Source of the DNA: Ignavibacteria bacterium UBA7675
Lineage (GTDB): Bacteria > Bacteroidota > Ignavibacteria > Kapaibacteriales > UB7675
Direction: 5' to 3'
Assembly (NCBI GenBank): GCA_002483085.1
Contig: DLHF01000085.1
Span: 1-33,182, forward strand
Length of the DNA stretch: 33,182 bases
Every line of letters begins with the position of its first letter. The stretch's first letter is position 1. Position numbers and translations under genes: made by a program. Shown piece by piece: positions 24,320 to 31,720 of the stretch. The notes below the pieces were generated by a model. The model made no database searches. It saw only the letters and a program-made list of their open reading frames with translations, and had not been told where the DNA came from.

Positions 24320-26920
24320 ATGGCTAACGAGATATTTAATACAAACGGACATCCCAACGGCGCCGACAGCGAGGCTGTGCAGGAGACCCTGCACGGTACA
24401 AAGACTGTGGGCAAACTGTACGAGAATTGGTTTCTCGAATACGCTTCTTATGTCATCCTCGAACGCGCAGTTCCCTCGCTGAACGACGGTCTGAAGCCGG
24501 TACAGCGTCGTATCCTGCACTCGATGAAAGAGATCGACGACGGTCGTTTCAATAAAGTGGCGAATATCATCGGCCACTCGATGCAGTACCACCCGCACGG
24601 CGACGCAGCAATCGGCGAAGCTGTTGTGAACCTCGGCCAGAAAGACCTGCTTATCGAAACGCAAGGTAACTGGGGCGATGTGCGTACAGGTGATAGTGCC
24701 GCCGCGCCGCGTTATATCGAAGCCCGTCTCTCCAAGCTCGCACAGGAAGTAGTGTTCAACCCCGACACTACCGAGTGGCAACTTTCCTATGATGGCCGTA
24801 AAAAAGAGCCGGTGAACTTGCCGGTGAAGTTTCCGCTGCTGCTCGCGCAGGGTGTAGAAGGCATTGCTGTGGGCCTCGCTACCAAAATTCTGCCGCACAA
24901 CTTCGTAGAGCTTATCAAGGCTTCTATTGGTATTCTCAAAGGGCGTAGCGCGTCGATTTACCCCGACTTCCCCACAGGCGGGATGATCGATGTTACGAAC
25001 TACAATAATGGCCTGCGCGGTGGCAAAGTACGTGTGCGTGCACGCATCGAGATCGTTGATAGAAAAAATTTAATCATTCGCGATATTCCGTTTGGTACGA
25101 CGACTTCCAGCGTGATGGAGTCCATCGTAAAAGCCAATGAAAACAACAAGATCAAGATCAAACGGGTGATCGACAACACGGCTCGCGATGTCGAGATTTT
25201 TATTGAATTACCTCCCGGTGTTTCGCCCGATGTCACTGTCGACGCGCTGTACGCCTTTACCGATTGCGAAATATCTATCTCGCCCAATGCCTGTGTAATT
25301 GTCGACGACAGGCCGCATTTTCTTAGCGTGAACGATATCCTGAAGCTGTGTACCCAGAACACCGTGCACCTGCTGCGTCGCGAGCTGGAAATACGCATGG
25401 CCGAGCTACTGGAAAAATGGCATTTCTCGTCGCTGGAAAGAATATTTATCGAGAATCGTATCTACCGTGATATCGAAGAGTGCGAGACGTGGGAAGCGGT
25501 CATCTCGACTATCGACAAAGGCTTGGAGCCGTTTAAAAAGCTGCTGCGTCGCGTTGTCACCGAAGAAGATATTGTGCGCCTTACAGAAATAAAAATTAAG
25601 CGCATTTCTAAGTTTGATGCGTTTAAGGCAGATGAAGCAATTCGCGCACTCGAAACCGAAATGGACGAAGTGCAGAATAATCTCGATAACCTGATCGACT
25701 ATGCTACTATCTATTTTGAAGCGCTGCTGAAAAAGTACAGCAAAGGGCGCGAGCGCAAAACAGAGATTCGCACATTCGATACCATACAGGCCACGCAGGT
25801 CGCCGTTGCCAACCAAAAGCTGTATGTAAACCGCAAAGAAGGTTTTGTGGGTTATGGTCTGAAAAAAGATGAGTTCGTGTGCGAATGCTCCGACCTCGAC
25901 GACGTGATTGTGTTCCTGCGCGATGGCCGCTACCTCGTTACACGTGTGGCGGAAAAATCATTTGCTGGAAAAGATATTATCCATGTCGCTGTGTGGAAAA
26001 AAGGCGACGAGCGCATGGTGTACAATGCTGTGTATCTCGATGGCAAGACCGGGACAACCTTTGCTAAACGCTTTGCCGTGACAGGTGTAACGCGCGACCG
26101 AGAGTACCATGTCACCCAAGAAACTAAAGGATCACGTGTCCATTATCTGACTGCTAATCCCAATAGCGAATCGGAAATTGTAGCGGTGACACTGCATCCC
26201 AACTGCACTGCACGCATTAAGGAATTTGATTTTGATTTCAGCCTGCTCGATATCAAAAACCGCAATTCCGTGGGTAATATTCTCTCTAAATACCCAGTGA
26301 GAAAGATTGTGCAGAAAGAGCTCGGCTCTTCTACGCTCGGCGGACGTGACATCTGGTACGATTCGATTACTGGCCGCCTGAATACCGATGAACGCGGCGT
26401 ATTCTTGGGCGAGTTCGACACCGACGACCGCATCCTTGTTGTCTACAGCGATGGTTCGTATGAGCTTACGTCGTTCGAGCTTACCAATCGCTATGAGCAG
26501 GATAAAATTGTGGCAATTGAACAGTTCGACCCGGCTACAGTCATATCCGCTGTGCACTACGACGGCGAGCAGAAAAACTACTTTGTAAAGCGGTTCGCTA
26601 TCGAATCGCAAGCGCCCGGTAAACGCTATGTGTTTATTAGTGAGTCGCGCGGGTCGAAGCTCGTAGCTGTGTCTACGGTGGAAAAGCCCGCCATCGAAAT
26701 CAAAGTGCAGAAAGCAAAGTCGAAGGAAAAAGAAGTCGAGCAAGTGCAGCTATATGAGTTTATCGCAGTCAAAGGCTGGAAGGCTTTGGGCAATCGCCTC
26801 AGCCCGCACAAAGTGCATTCGGTGAAACTGCTCGAAAGCGCTCCCAAGCCAGTGCGCCGCGATACGGCGGCAAAAAAAGCAAAAAAAGCAAAAGCCGAGC
26901 CACCCACGCTTTTTGAATGA
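24320..26920 (+). CDS. parC: DNA topoisomerase IV subunit A (Bacteroidetes type)
   Basis: DNA-cleaving subunit partner of ParE, 866 residues. The breakage-reunion domain has NDGLKPVQRRILHSM, YHPHGDAAIGEAVVNL and the catalytic Arg131-Tyr132 in SAAAPRYIEARLS, then EGIAVGLATKILPHNF and DFPTGGMID. A coiled-coil tower (about 420-490) precedes a C-terminal beta-pinwheel-like region with repeated short strands (DRILVVYSDGSYEL, KRYVFISESRGSK). The tail is very Lys/Ala-rich (AAKKAKKAKAEPP). ATG 24320 follows AGGGA and matches homologues; the open frame begins at 24284. The stop codon is followed by an imperfect hairpin TATAGCC/GGCTATA (26921-26947) without a T tract. Confidence 0.93.
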   Translation: MANEIFNTNGHPNGADSEAVQETLHGTKTVGKLYENWFLEYASYVILERAVPSLNDGLKPVQRRILHSMKEIDDGRFNKVANIIGHSMQYHPHGDAAIGEAVVNLGQKDLLIETQGNWGDVRTGDSAAAPRYIEARLSKLAQEVVFNPDTTEWQLSYDGRKKEPVNLPVKFPLLLAQGVEGIAVGLATKILPHNFVELIKASIGILKGRSASIYPDFPTGGMIDVTNYNNGLRGGKVRVRARIEIVDRKNLIIRDIPFGTTTSSVMESIVKANENNKIKIKRVIDNTARDVEIFIELPPGVSPDVTVDALYAFTDCEISISPNACVIVDDRPHFLSVNDILKLCTQNTVHLLRRELEIRMAELLEKWHFSSLERIFIENRIYRDIEECETWEAVISTIDKGLEPFKKLLRRVVTEEDIVRLTEIKIKRISKFDAFKADEAIRALETEMDEVQNNLDNLIDYATIYFEALLKKYSKGRERKTEIRTFDTIQATQVAVANQKLYVNRKEGFVGYGLKKDEFVCECSDLDDVIVFLRDGRYLVTRVAEKSFAGKDIIHVAVWKKGDERMVYNAVYLDGKTGTTFAKRFAVTGVTRDREYHVTQETKGSRVHYLTANPNSESEIVAVTLHPNCTARIKEFDFDFSLLDIKNRNSVGNILSKYPVRKIVQKELGSSTLGGRDIWYDSITGRLNTDERGVFLGEFDTDDRILVVYSDGSYELTSFELTNRYEQDKIVAIEQFDPATVISAVHYDGEQKNYFVKRFAIESQAPGKRYVFISESRGSKLVAVSTVEKPAIEIKVQKAKSKEKEVEQVQLYEFIAVKGWKALGNRLSPHKVHSVKLLESAPKPVRRDTAAKKAKKAKAEPPTLFE

Positions 26921-27268
26921 TATAGCCGGGCTCTGTAGCTGGCTATAAAGAACGAATTGGCGCTTCGGCCTCTGCCCTTGTGCTTTGCCTCTGCACCGCG
27001 TTGCACCGCCGCTTCGTGGTGTGCGGCCTTCTATCGCATAGCCTGCACAGTGGCAGCGGCAACCAATCGCTCCAACGGCGTTCCCGCAAAGGCTTCGGTA
27101 TCCACCTAATGACTCTTCGCAGCAGGTGGCAAAGGAAGTGATGCTCCTACTGTAGCTTTTTTATTTCGGGGATCGGACTTTCATCTTAGAAGGAAGTTTG
27201 CTATATTTTTTTTCAGCGACGATAAGCCGCAGTCCTGATCTGATGTTTCACCTTTTTGCGGAGCATGT
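26921..27268. other. Gene-free stretch after parC
   Basis: Holds block B copy 4 (26962-27037) and, near its end, a weak promoter candidate: CTTT at about 27176-27180, a 20-nt spacer, then TATATTTT (27202-27209), seven of eight fixed or allowed bases away from the ideal. No further gene is seen. Confidence 0.4.
26962..27037 (+). repeat. Dispersed repeat, block B, copy 4
   Basis: GCTTCGGCCT..., CCTCTGCACCGCGTTGCACC, and ATCGC align with copy 1 (14251-14326) end to end with scattered substitutions. No hairpin insert and no block A follow it. Confidence 0.7.
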
Positions 27269-27430
27269 ATGTCCCGAACGAAATTACATTCTAAACGCCC
27301 CGGTGCTGTCCGGCTGAACCAGGCTGAGAAAGAGAAGTCGCGCAGGGGAAAGAAGGTGGCAATAGGAGCGTTTATAACGTTACTGATCGTTGTAGTTGGT
27401 CTTTTTGTGTATGTACAAGCAACGCATTAA
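27269..27430 (+). CDS. Small basic single-pass membrane protein, 53 residues, unknown function
   Basis: Not recognised as any named family. The N-terminal half (residues 1-29) is strongly basic (MSRTKLHSKR..., EKEKSRRGKK), followed by one transmembrane helix (about 30-50, AIGAFITLLIVVVGLFVYV) and a 3-residue tail. The positive-inside rule puts the basic part in the cytoplasm. It has a GCGGAG SD site 5 nt before ATG 27269, a normal stop TAA, and a hairpin terminator 55 nt later, all of which favour a real gene. It stands alone between parC and the CreD-like gene. A shifted ATG at 27265 is in another frame. Confidence 0.7.
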   Translation: MSRTKLHSKRPGAVRLNQAEKEKSRRGKKVAIGAFITLLIVVVGLFVYVQATH

Positions 27431-27479
27431 CACGTATCTCGGGCGTTGATGTTTGCACTACAACGGAGCTAAAATGCTG

Positions 27480-27519
27480 AAAAAGGCCACTGGTGTGTAC
27501 ACCCGTGGCCTTATTGTTT
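27480..27519. terminator. Bidirectional terminator between the 53-aa gene and the CreD-like gene
   Basis: GGCCAC-T-GGTGT (27485-27496) pairs with ACACC-C-GTGGCC (27499-27510), giving an 11-bp stem with a 2-nt loop. TTATTGTTT follows on the plus strand and TTTTT on the minus strand (27484-27480), so it can serve both convergent genes. Confidence 0.85.
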
Positions 27520-27529
27520 CTGGTGTATG

Positions 27530-28837
27530 TCACCCAGGCTGCTGCTCGCCTTTACCTGTTGCAGTCGTATCATCCTGTCTTTTTTCACTTCTGTGTACGG
27601 GATTCCTGAAGCCCGGCGACCATTGTGCTTTATCGCGCGAGAACAGTTCTTCCCAGTTGAGGCGGGCGGTGGCCTGCATCACGATAAACAGCGTTGCCAC
27701 GCAGGAAATTGCAATGGTCAGACCTGTATATCCCCGGAAGAAGAAGGTGTAGGAAAACAAGATAAGGTAGATAAACTGCGCTCCGCCGATCTCTACCAGA
27801 GCGAATCGCGCTCCCACAATAGGGCGCATATAGGACACCACGAGCGCAATAGAAGCAATGGAGGCTATTATAAAGGCAAGATGCACTGATATATGGTCGA
27901 CAAGATAGGCCAGCAGCAGGTGGAAGCTGAAAAATGCTGCGCTGATAAAAAAGTAGTGCATGGGGTGCAGGCTGATCTTTTTCATGGTGGTGAAAATGAG
28001 CAGCATGAAGAAAAACAGAAAGAGCGATACAGGCGCAAAGTACGTGACCATCGACACCCAAGGACCGGGATTGAGCTTTTTCGGCATCGCGATACCTATG
28101 CGGATGTCCGATAGAAGGCTGGAGTATTGCCAGTGCATATCCCATCCGTCCGCCGTTCGCTGCTTAGACGTAGGAGAGATGCTTTGTTCCGGGAAGTCGA
28201 TGTCGTCGAAATTCGTGTGAATTACCAGCGAAAAATTGCGAATCTGGCTGACGTCTTGGCCAAATGTGTACCACCAACTGTCCATGCCATTCGATACAAA
28301 AGAGATGGTGATGTCTTCGCTGCTCTGTGCGGGAATCTCAAAGGATTCTTCTATTTCGCCCGAGGTAATAGCGGGAATCTGTACTTCCCGGCTGCCGATA
28401 GTCATGTGGAATTTGTCGTACACAGCATTCGAGCCGGGGAAGGCAAATGCAAAGGTAAAGCGCCGGGATTCTGCATCGGCATTGGCAATGCGGTATGTGC
28501 CGCGAAATGCAACGCGATAGGTAGAGTACCAGAGCAGACCTTTTTGCCGGTGGTTGAGCATGAGGCGGACGTCGATGTCGCTGGCGTCTACCTGTACAGG
28601 GTGGGCGACGGCTGTCTGTTGCAGAGCAGTATCGGGTGCTGCCGCTATGGGCTGGTAGGTGATGTAGGAGATAGAAGGCGCTTTCTGGGAGAGCTTGCTG
28701 CCCCACAACTGTCCAACTTCAGTGCGAAGCATCGTGTACGATTCATCGGTGCGACTGCTTACAGTTACGCCGAGGATGAGCCAGGCAATTGCTGTGCAAA
28801 TAAAAATAAAAGTGATGGCTGCAATACGGCTTATCAT
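27530..28837 (-). CDS. CreD-family inner-membrane protein
   Basis: 435 residues. One N-terminal transmembrane helix (about 3-24) is followed by a large extracytoplasmic domain (about 30-275) with the GTYRI and FAFAFPGSNAVYDKFHMTIG segments, then five or so helices. The C-terminal block SLHPMHYFFISAAFFSFHLL, SEHI-like VDHISVHLAFIIAS and ARLNWEEL matches the CreD (PF06123) fold. CreD of Enterobacteriaceae is a target of the CreBC two-component system and affects envelope and beta-lactam phenotypes; here there is no creBC neighbour and the periplasmic domain diverges, so the role is unknown. ATG 28837 has CCGGAG 5 nt upstream; starting at 28915 would add 26 residues without that site. Confidence 0.85.
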   Translation of the reverse strand: MISRIAAITFIFICTAIAWLILGVTVSSRTDESYTMLRTEVGQLWGSKLSQKAPSISYITYQPIAAAPDTALQQTAVAHPVQVDASDIDVRLMLNHRQKGLLWYSTYRVAFRGTYRIANADAESRRFTFAFAFPGSNAVYDKFHMTIGSREVQIPAITSGEIEESFEIPAQSSEDITISFVSNGMDSWWYTFGQDVSQIRNFSLVIHTNFDDIDFPEQSISPTSKQRTADGWDMHWQYSSLLSDIRIGIAMPKKLNPGPWVSMVTYFAPVSLFLFFFMLLIFTTMKKISLHPMHYFFISAAFFSFHLLLAYLVDHISVHLAFIIASIASIALVVSYMRPIVGARFALVEIGGAQFIYLILFSYTFFFRGYTGLTIAISCVATLFIVMQATARLNWEELFSRDKAQWSPGFRNPVHRSEKRQDDTTATGKGEQQPG

Positions 28838-29137
28838 GTGTTCTCCGGTTGTAAAGTGACGAACCTGTGATGCGGCTGGATACAGTGTGTTAAGAAGAGT
28901 TCCAGCCCACAGCAAGTAGAGTGTCGCGAAGGGGGCGTTTGGTGTCGCTCCAGTAGAAAATTTTCTGGTAAAGAGCAGCGTTCTCTATTTTGCCCGCTTG
29001 GGGAACATCGCTCGTAGCAGGCTGGTTTTATGGTATATTCATTGCACATCTCAACCGCACGTGGCGTATTTCCACACCCGGCGATTGTTTCGTAGTTTGT
29101 GCTGTTCTATCCTGCTCGGTCTATACTCGGAGGTACT
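28838..29137. other. Divergent intergenic region, CreD-like gene and hydrolase
   Basis: No gene is seen. A weak plus-strand promoter candidate is TTC (28963-28965), 20 nt, TATTTTGC (28986-28993). No clear minus-strand promoter for the CreD-like gene was found. Confidence 0.35.
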
Positions 29138-29956
29138 ATGAAAGCGAATATTAATGGCATTGGCATACACTATGTGGAGCATGGCCACGGTCTGCCTGTC
29201 GTCTTTGTCCACGGATTTCCGTTCAGCCTTCGTATGTGGGAGCCGCAACTGATAGGCTTACCCGACTATATTCGCCGTATTGCCTTGGATATCAGAGGCT
29301 TTGGCCAGAGCGATATCGGCGATGGACAGTATATGGTGGAATTTTTTGTGGATGATCTCATCGGCCTGCTCGATCATCTCGGCATTGGCAAAGCCGTGAT
29401 CTGCGGCCTGTCGATGGGTGGCTATGTCGTGTTGCGAGCCATAGAGCGCCATCCCGAGCGGTTTTTGGGCGCTGTGCTGTGCGATACGAAAAGCACAGCC
29501 GATGACAATGTGGCAAAGCAAAGTCGTGTGCAGGCAATAAGGGATGTTCGCGAGCAAGGTGTACCGCACTTCGCAGAAAATTTTGTTAAAAAGGTATTTG
29601 CGCCCAGCACAATACATGCTAATCCCTCGATTGTGCAGATGATCCAGGAGAGTATTTCGCTGACATCAGCGCGGGGCGTTGTTGGTGGATTGCTTGCTCT
29701 GGCGTCTCGGCGCGATACCACCACTGCGCTTGCTGCCATTCGTGTACCCGTGCTTATTATGGTGGGCGAACACGATGCTATTACTCCGGTGTCGGTTGCG
29801 CGCGATATGCAGAACCAGATAAGCAATGTCGTGCTGCATGTTGTTCCCGATGCAGCGCACCTGAGCAACTTGGAAAACCCCACATTTTTCAACGAAAAAC
29901 TGCTCGATTTTCTCAACTCTATCCGGCAGGAAGCGCTGAATGAAACCGCTCACTAA
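29138..29956 (+). CDS. Alpha/beta-fold hydrolase
   Basis: 272 residues, a single alpha/beta-hydrolase domain with the full catalytic triad: Ser92 in the nucleophile elbow GLSMGGY, Asp213 in GEHDAITP and His241 in DAAHLSNLENP. The oxyanion-hole segment is VFVHGFPFS (about 22-30) and LDIRGFGQSD follows it. This is the general esterase/lactonase/dehalogenase superfamily; the pattern resembles 3-oxoadipate enol-lactonase-like and haloperoxidase-like hydrolases, but the substrate cannot be assigned. Cytosolic (no signal). ATG 29138 has a strong SD site CGGAGG; an upstream in-frame start at 29099 does not. The GrpB-like remnant starts at 29940, overlapping the last 17 nt. Confidence 0.92.
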   Translation: MKANINGIGIHYVEHGHGLPVVFVHGFPFSLRMWEPQLIGLPDYIRRIALDIRGFGQSDIGDGQYMVEFFVDDLIGLLDHLGIGKAVICGLSMGGYVVLRAIERHPERFLGAVLCDTKSTADDNVAKQSRVQAIRDVREQGVPHFAENFVKKVFAPSTIHANPSIVQMIQESISLTSARGVVGGLLALASRRDTTTALAAIRVPVLIMVGEHDAITPVSVARDMQNQISNVVLHVVPDAAHLSNLENPTFFNEKLLDFLNSIRQEALNETAH

Positions 29957-30156
29957 CAGGAGGATTGTTGTTGTTGAATACCGATCCGAATGGAGCGGTA
30001 TGTTTGCACGGGAGAAGGAGGCTCTGCTCGCAGTGGTTGGCCAGTTTCCGTGTGTGCTCGACATTCAGCACGTGGGAAGTACGTCCGTGCTCGCTCAGCG
30101 CTTTGCGAGCAACACAGAAGCGTACTGCTGTGCAAAAACAGATTTTATCACAGGTG
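29940..30156 (+). pseudogene. GrpB-family (UPF0157) protein with an internal deletion
   Basis: The first 50 residues (NRRIVVVEYRSEWSGMFARE..., DIQHVGSTSV) are the N-terminus of a GrpB/UPF0157 nucleotidyltransferase-like protein, ending in its hallmark HVGSTSV. The next residues, LAQRFASNTEAYCCAKTDFI, resemble the family's C-terminus (usually L..RF..DREAYTEAKTDFI). The central part, roughly 100 residues including the metal-binding core, is absent, so this is an in-frame internal deletion and the product cannot be active. No stop follows: the frame continues through the palindrome at 30158-30193 into the SnoaL-like gene, which is treated as a separate gene here. The family match is by recognition, and the C-terminal part is less certain than the N-terminal. 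Confidence 0.7.
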
Positions 30157-30157
30157 C

Positions 30158-30204
30158 CGCCGTAGAGACGCCTTGCAAGGCGTCTCTACGGCGTCTCTAC
30201 GGCG
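30158..30204. repeat. 36-bp perfect palindrome plus partial duplicate
   Basis: 30158-30193 is self-complementary over 36 bp (18-bp arms, no loop), with core GAGACGCCTTGCAAGGCGTC. The adjacent 30194-30204 repeats the last 11 bases (TCTCTACGGCG), as if the right end slipped. GTAGAGACGC/GCGTCTCTAC palindromes of this kind are scattered in many bacterial genomes. The related AGACGCC hairpin is at 9177-9198. Confidence 0.95.
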
Positions 30205-30227
30205 AGCACTTCTTTTTCTGCGGAACC

Positions 30228-30569
30228 ATGACAACAGCCGAACTTCTCGCCCAGAGACAACTCGACGCCTACAACGCGTGCGACATTGAGAGCTTTCTGG
30301 CGTGTTATGCGCCCGAGGTGGAGATTTTCGACCAGCCGACAGGCCAGCGCACGCTGTATGGCAGGGACGCAATGCGCGAGCGATACGCGGGATTTTTTGC
30401 AAATAATCCAGAGCTACATTGTCGCCTGCTGAGCCGCATTGCCGAGGGTGTTTTTGCTATTGACCACGAGCATGTCACCGGGCTGGCCGACGGACGCGAA
30501 CTGCACGCTATTGCGATATACGAAACAAACGATGAGTACATCACCAAGGTGTGGTTTATACGAGGATAG
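30228..30569 (+). CDS. SnoaL-like (NTF2-fold) protein
   Basis: 113 residues with the NTF2/SnoaL-like cone fold pattern: an N-terminal helix (TTAELLAQRQLDAYNACD), the FLACYAPEVEIFDQPTG strand-turn with an Asp at the usual pocket position, RDAMRERYAGFF, then paired strands ending AIAIYETNDEYITKVWFIRG. The fold includes steroid isomerases, polyketide cyclases and many uncharacterised enzymes; no function can be assigned. ATG 30228 is the natural start although its SD site is weak. The frame is open 96 codons further upstream into the GrpB remnant, so a chimeric 209-residue product is possible if translation starts at 29940. Confidence 0.8.
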   Translation: MTTAELLAQRQLDAYNACDIESFLACYAPEVEIFDQPTGQRTLYGRDAMRERYAGFFANNPELHCRLLSRIAEGVFAIDHEHVTGLADGRELHAIAIYETNDEYITKVWFIRG

Positions 30570-30747
30570 GGGTGCGGATTGCCTATTGCGAAGAGAGCTG
30601 GCTAGCCACGCGGCGGACGTCCTCGCATTTGTCACCGTAGAACGGAGCGAAGACGGCAGCACTTTTCCACACAGAATGGATGCTGATCTGCGAGCAGCAG
30701 CGCGCATAGTAGGTTCGTACAAAGGGCTCGGGTAGTCTAAACGTAGT

Positions 30748-31587
30748 CTAAAATTTGTATTCTACATCCGTTGCTGTAATACGCGCATAGGGAAAAGTGC
30801 CGTTGTCGAGTTCCCACACAAATTCTAATTCGGTAGGAACGAGGATGTTATTGAGCTGTTTGTAGTTGCGGCAGTGCATTACAAATTCTTCTTTGTGGAA
30901 GCCGCCTCGAAAATCGCGAAACTTATCGGTAGTCGTAATTTTTTCTACTTCGCCTGCTGCATTAAAATGAAAGATAGCCCGTGCTTCCAGCTCATCATCG
31001 GTAATCACTGCTTCGGCGCTGTTGGGGCCATGCGCTCTCCACTCCACATGCCTGCCGGGCAGCAGAGCAGTAGGGAACCAGAGTGATTCAGAAAGAAATC
31101 GGCAGAGCAGAGTGATATCAGCTTCCGAGCCGCTGTAGTCGGAGAGCGTGAGCCCGCCGTACAGTTTGGTCATACCTTCGCCCGCACCATGCAGATAAAT
31201 AAGGTGAGCGCGACGCCAGCGGTAGCGGTTATCGTGCAGTACAGCATCCCAAACAAGTGCGGGATGCTCGGTTGTGTATGAGCTATTGGCACTGACTTCA
31301 ATCCACGCCCCTTGCGGTTTCATCTTATACTCCGCCTCTTGGTGAACCTTTGCAAAGCGGATATACTTCTGCCCATTGTGCAGCACCAAGCGGAAATATC
31401 GCTGAACTACTTCAGGCAGGCCTGCGAGCGCAGCTTCATTGTACATAGCGTCTGCGCCATGCCCTGTTTCTTCCAGCGCAGTCTTGATAGCGCTGTTTAC
31501 ACGATGGCGACTCCAGATCGCATTTACTACCCACAGCACGCCAATACCACTGAAAAGCGAGGCGGCTATTACGGCTAATCTCATCAT
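30748..31587 (-). CDS. DUF6544-like conserved protein with N-terminal membrane anchor
   Basis: 279 residues. One N-terminal transmembrane helix (about 3-25), then a domain resembling DUF6544: LPEVVQRYFRLVLHNGQ near residue 57, then IRFAKVHQEAEYKMKPQGAW, a FLSESLWFPTALLPG segment typical of the family (about 165-180) and alternating beta-strands to the end. The function of the family is not known. ATG 31587 (or 31584) has an AAAAGGAAA SD site. A possible promoter lies just upstream (31618-31648). The gene converges on the SnoaL-like gene. The family label is from memory of the pattern and is moderately secure. Confidence 0.8.
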   Translation of the reverse strand: MMRLAVIAASLFSGIGVLWVVNAIWSRHRVNSAIKTALEETGHGADAMYNEAALAGLPEVVQRYFRLVLHNGQKYIRFAKVHQEAEYKMKPQGAWIEVSANSSYTTEHPALVWDAVLHDNRYRWRRAHLIYLHGAGEGMTKLYGGLTLSDYSGSEADITLLCRFLSESLWFPTALLPGRHVEWRAHGPNSAEAVITDDELEARAIFHFNAAGEVEKITTTDKFRDFRGGFHKEEFVMHCRNYKQLNNILVPTELEFVWELDNGTFPYARITATDVEYKF

Positions 31588-31617
31588 TATATTTCCTTTT
31601 CAGAACTGTATAGGCGA

Positions 31618-31648
31618 AGAATTTAGAGGAAAAACAGGTGAAAGTCAA
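31618..31648 (-). promoter_or_regulatory. Possible promoter of the DUF6544-like gene
   Basis: On the minus strand TTG (31648-31646), a 20-nt spacer, then TAAATTCT (31625-31618). The spacing is ideal, but the -7 box misses the last TG of TAnnTTTG. Confidence 0.35.
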
Positions 31649-31720
31649 TACACGGCGAAAGTAGACCGCACTTTGCCGGATGTTTTTACGACCTCTGTAC
31701 GACGCAAATACCAAACTGAA

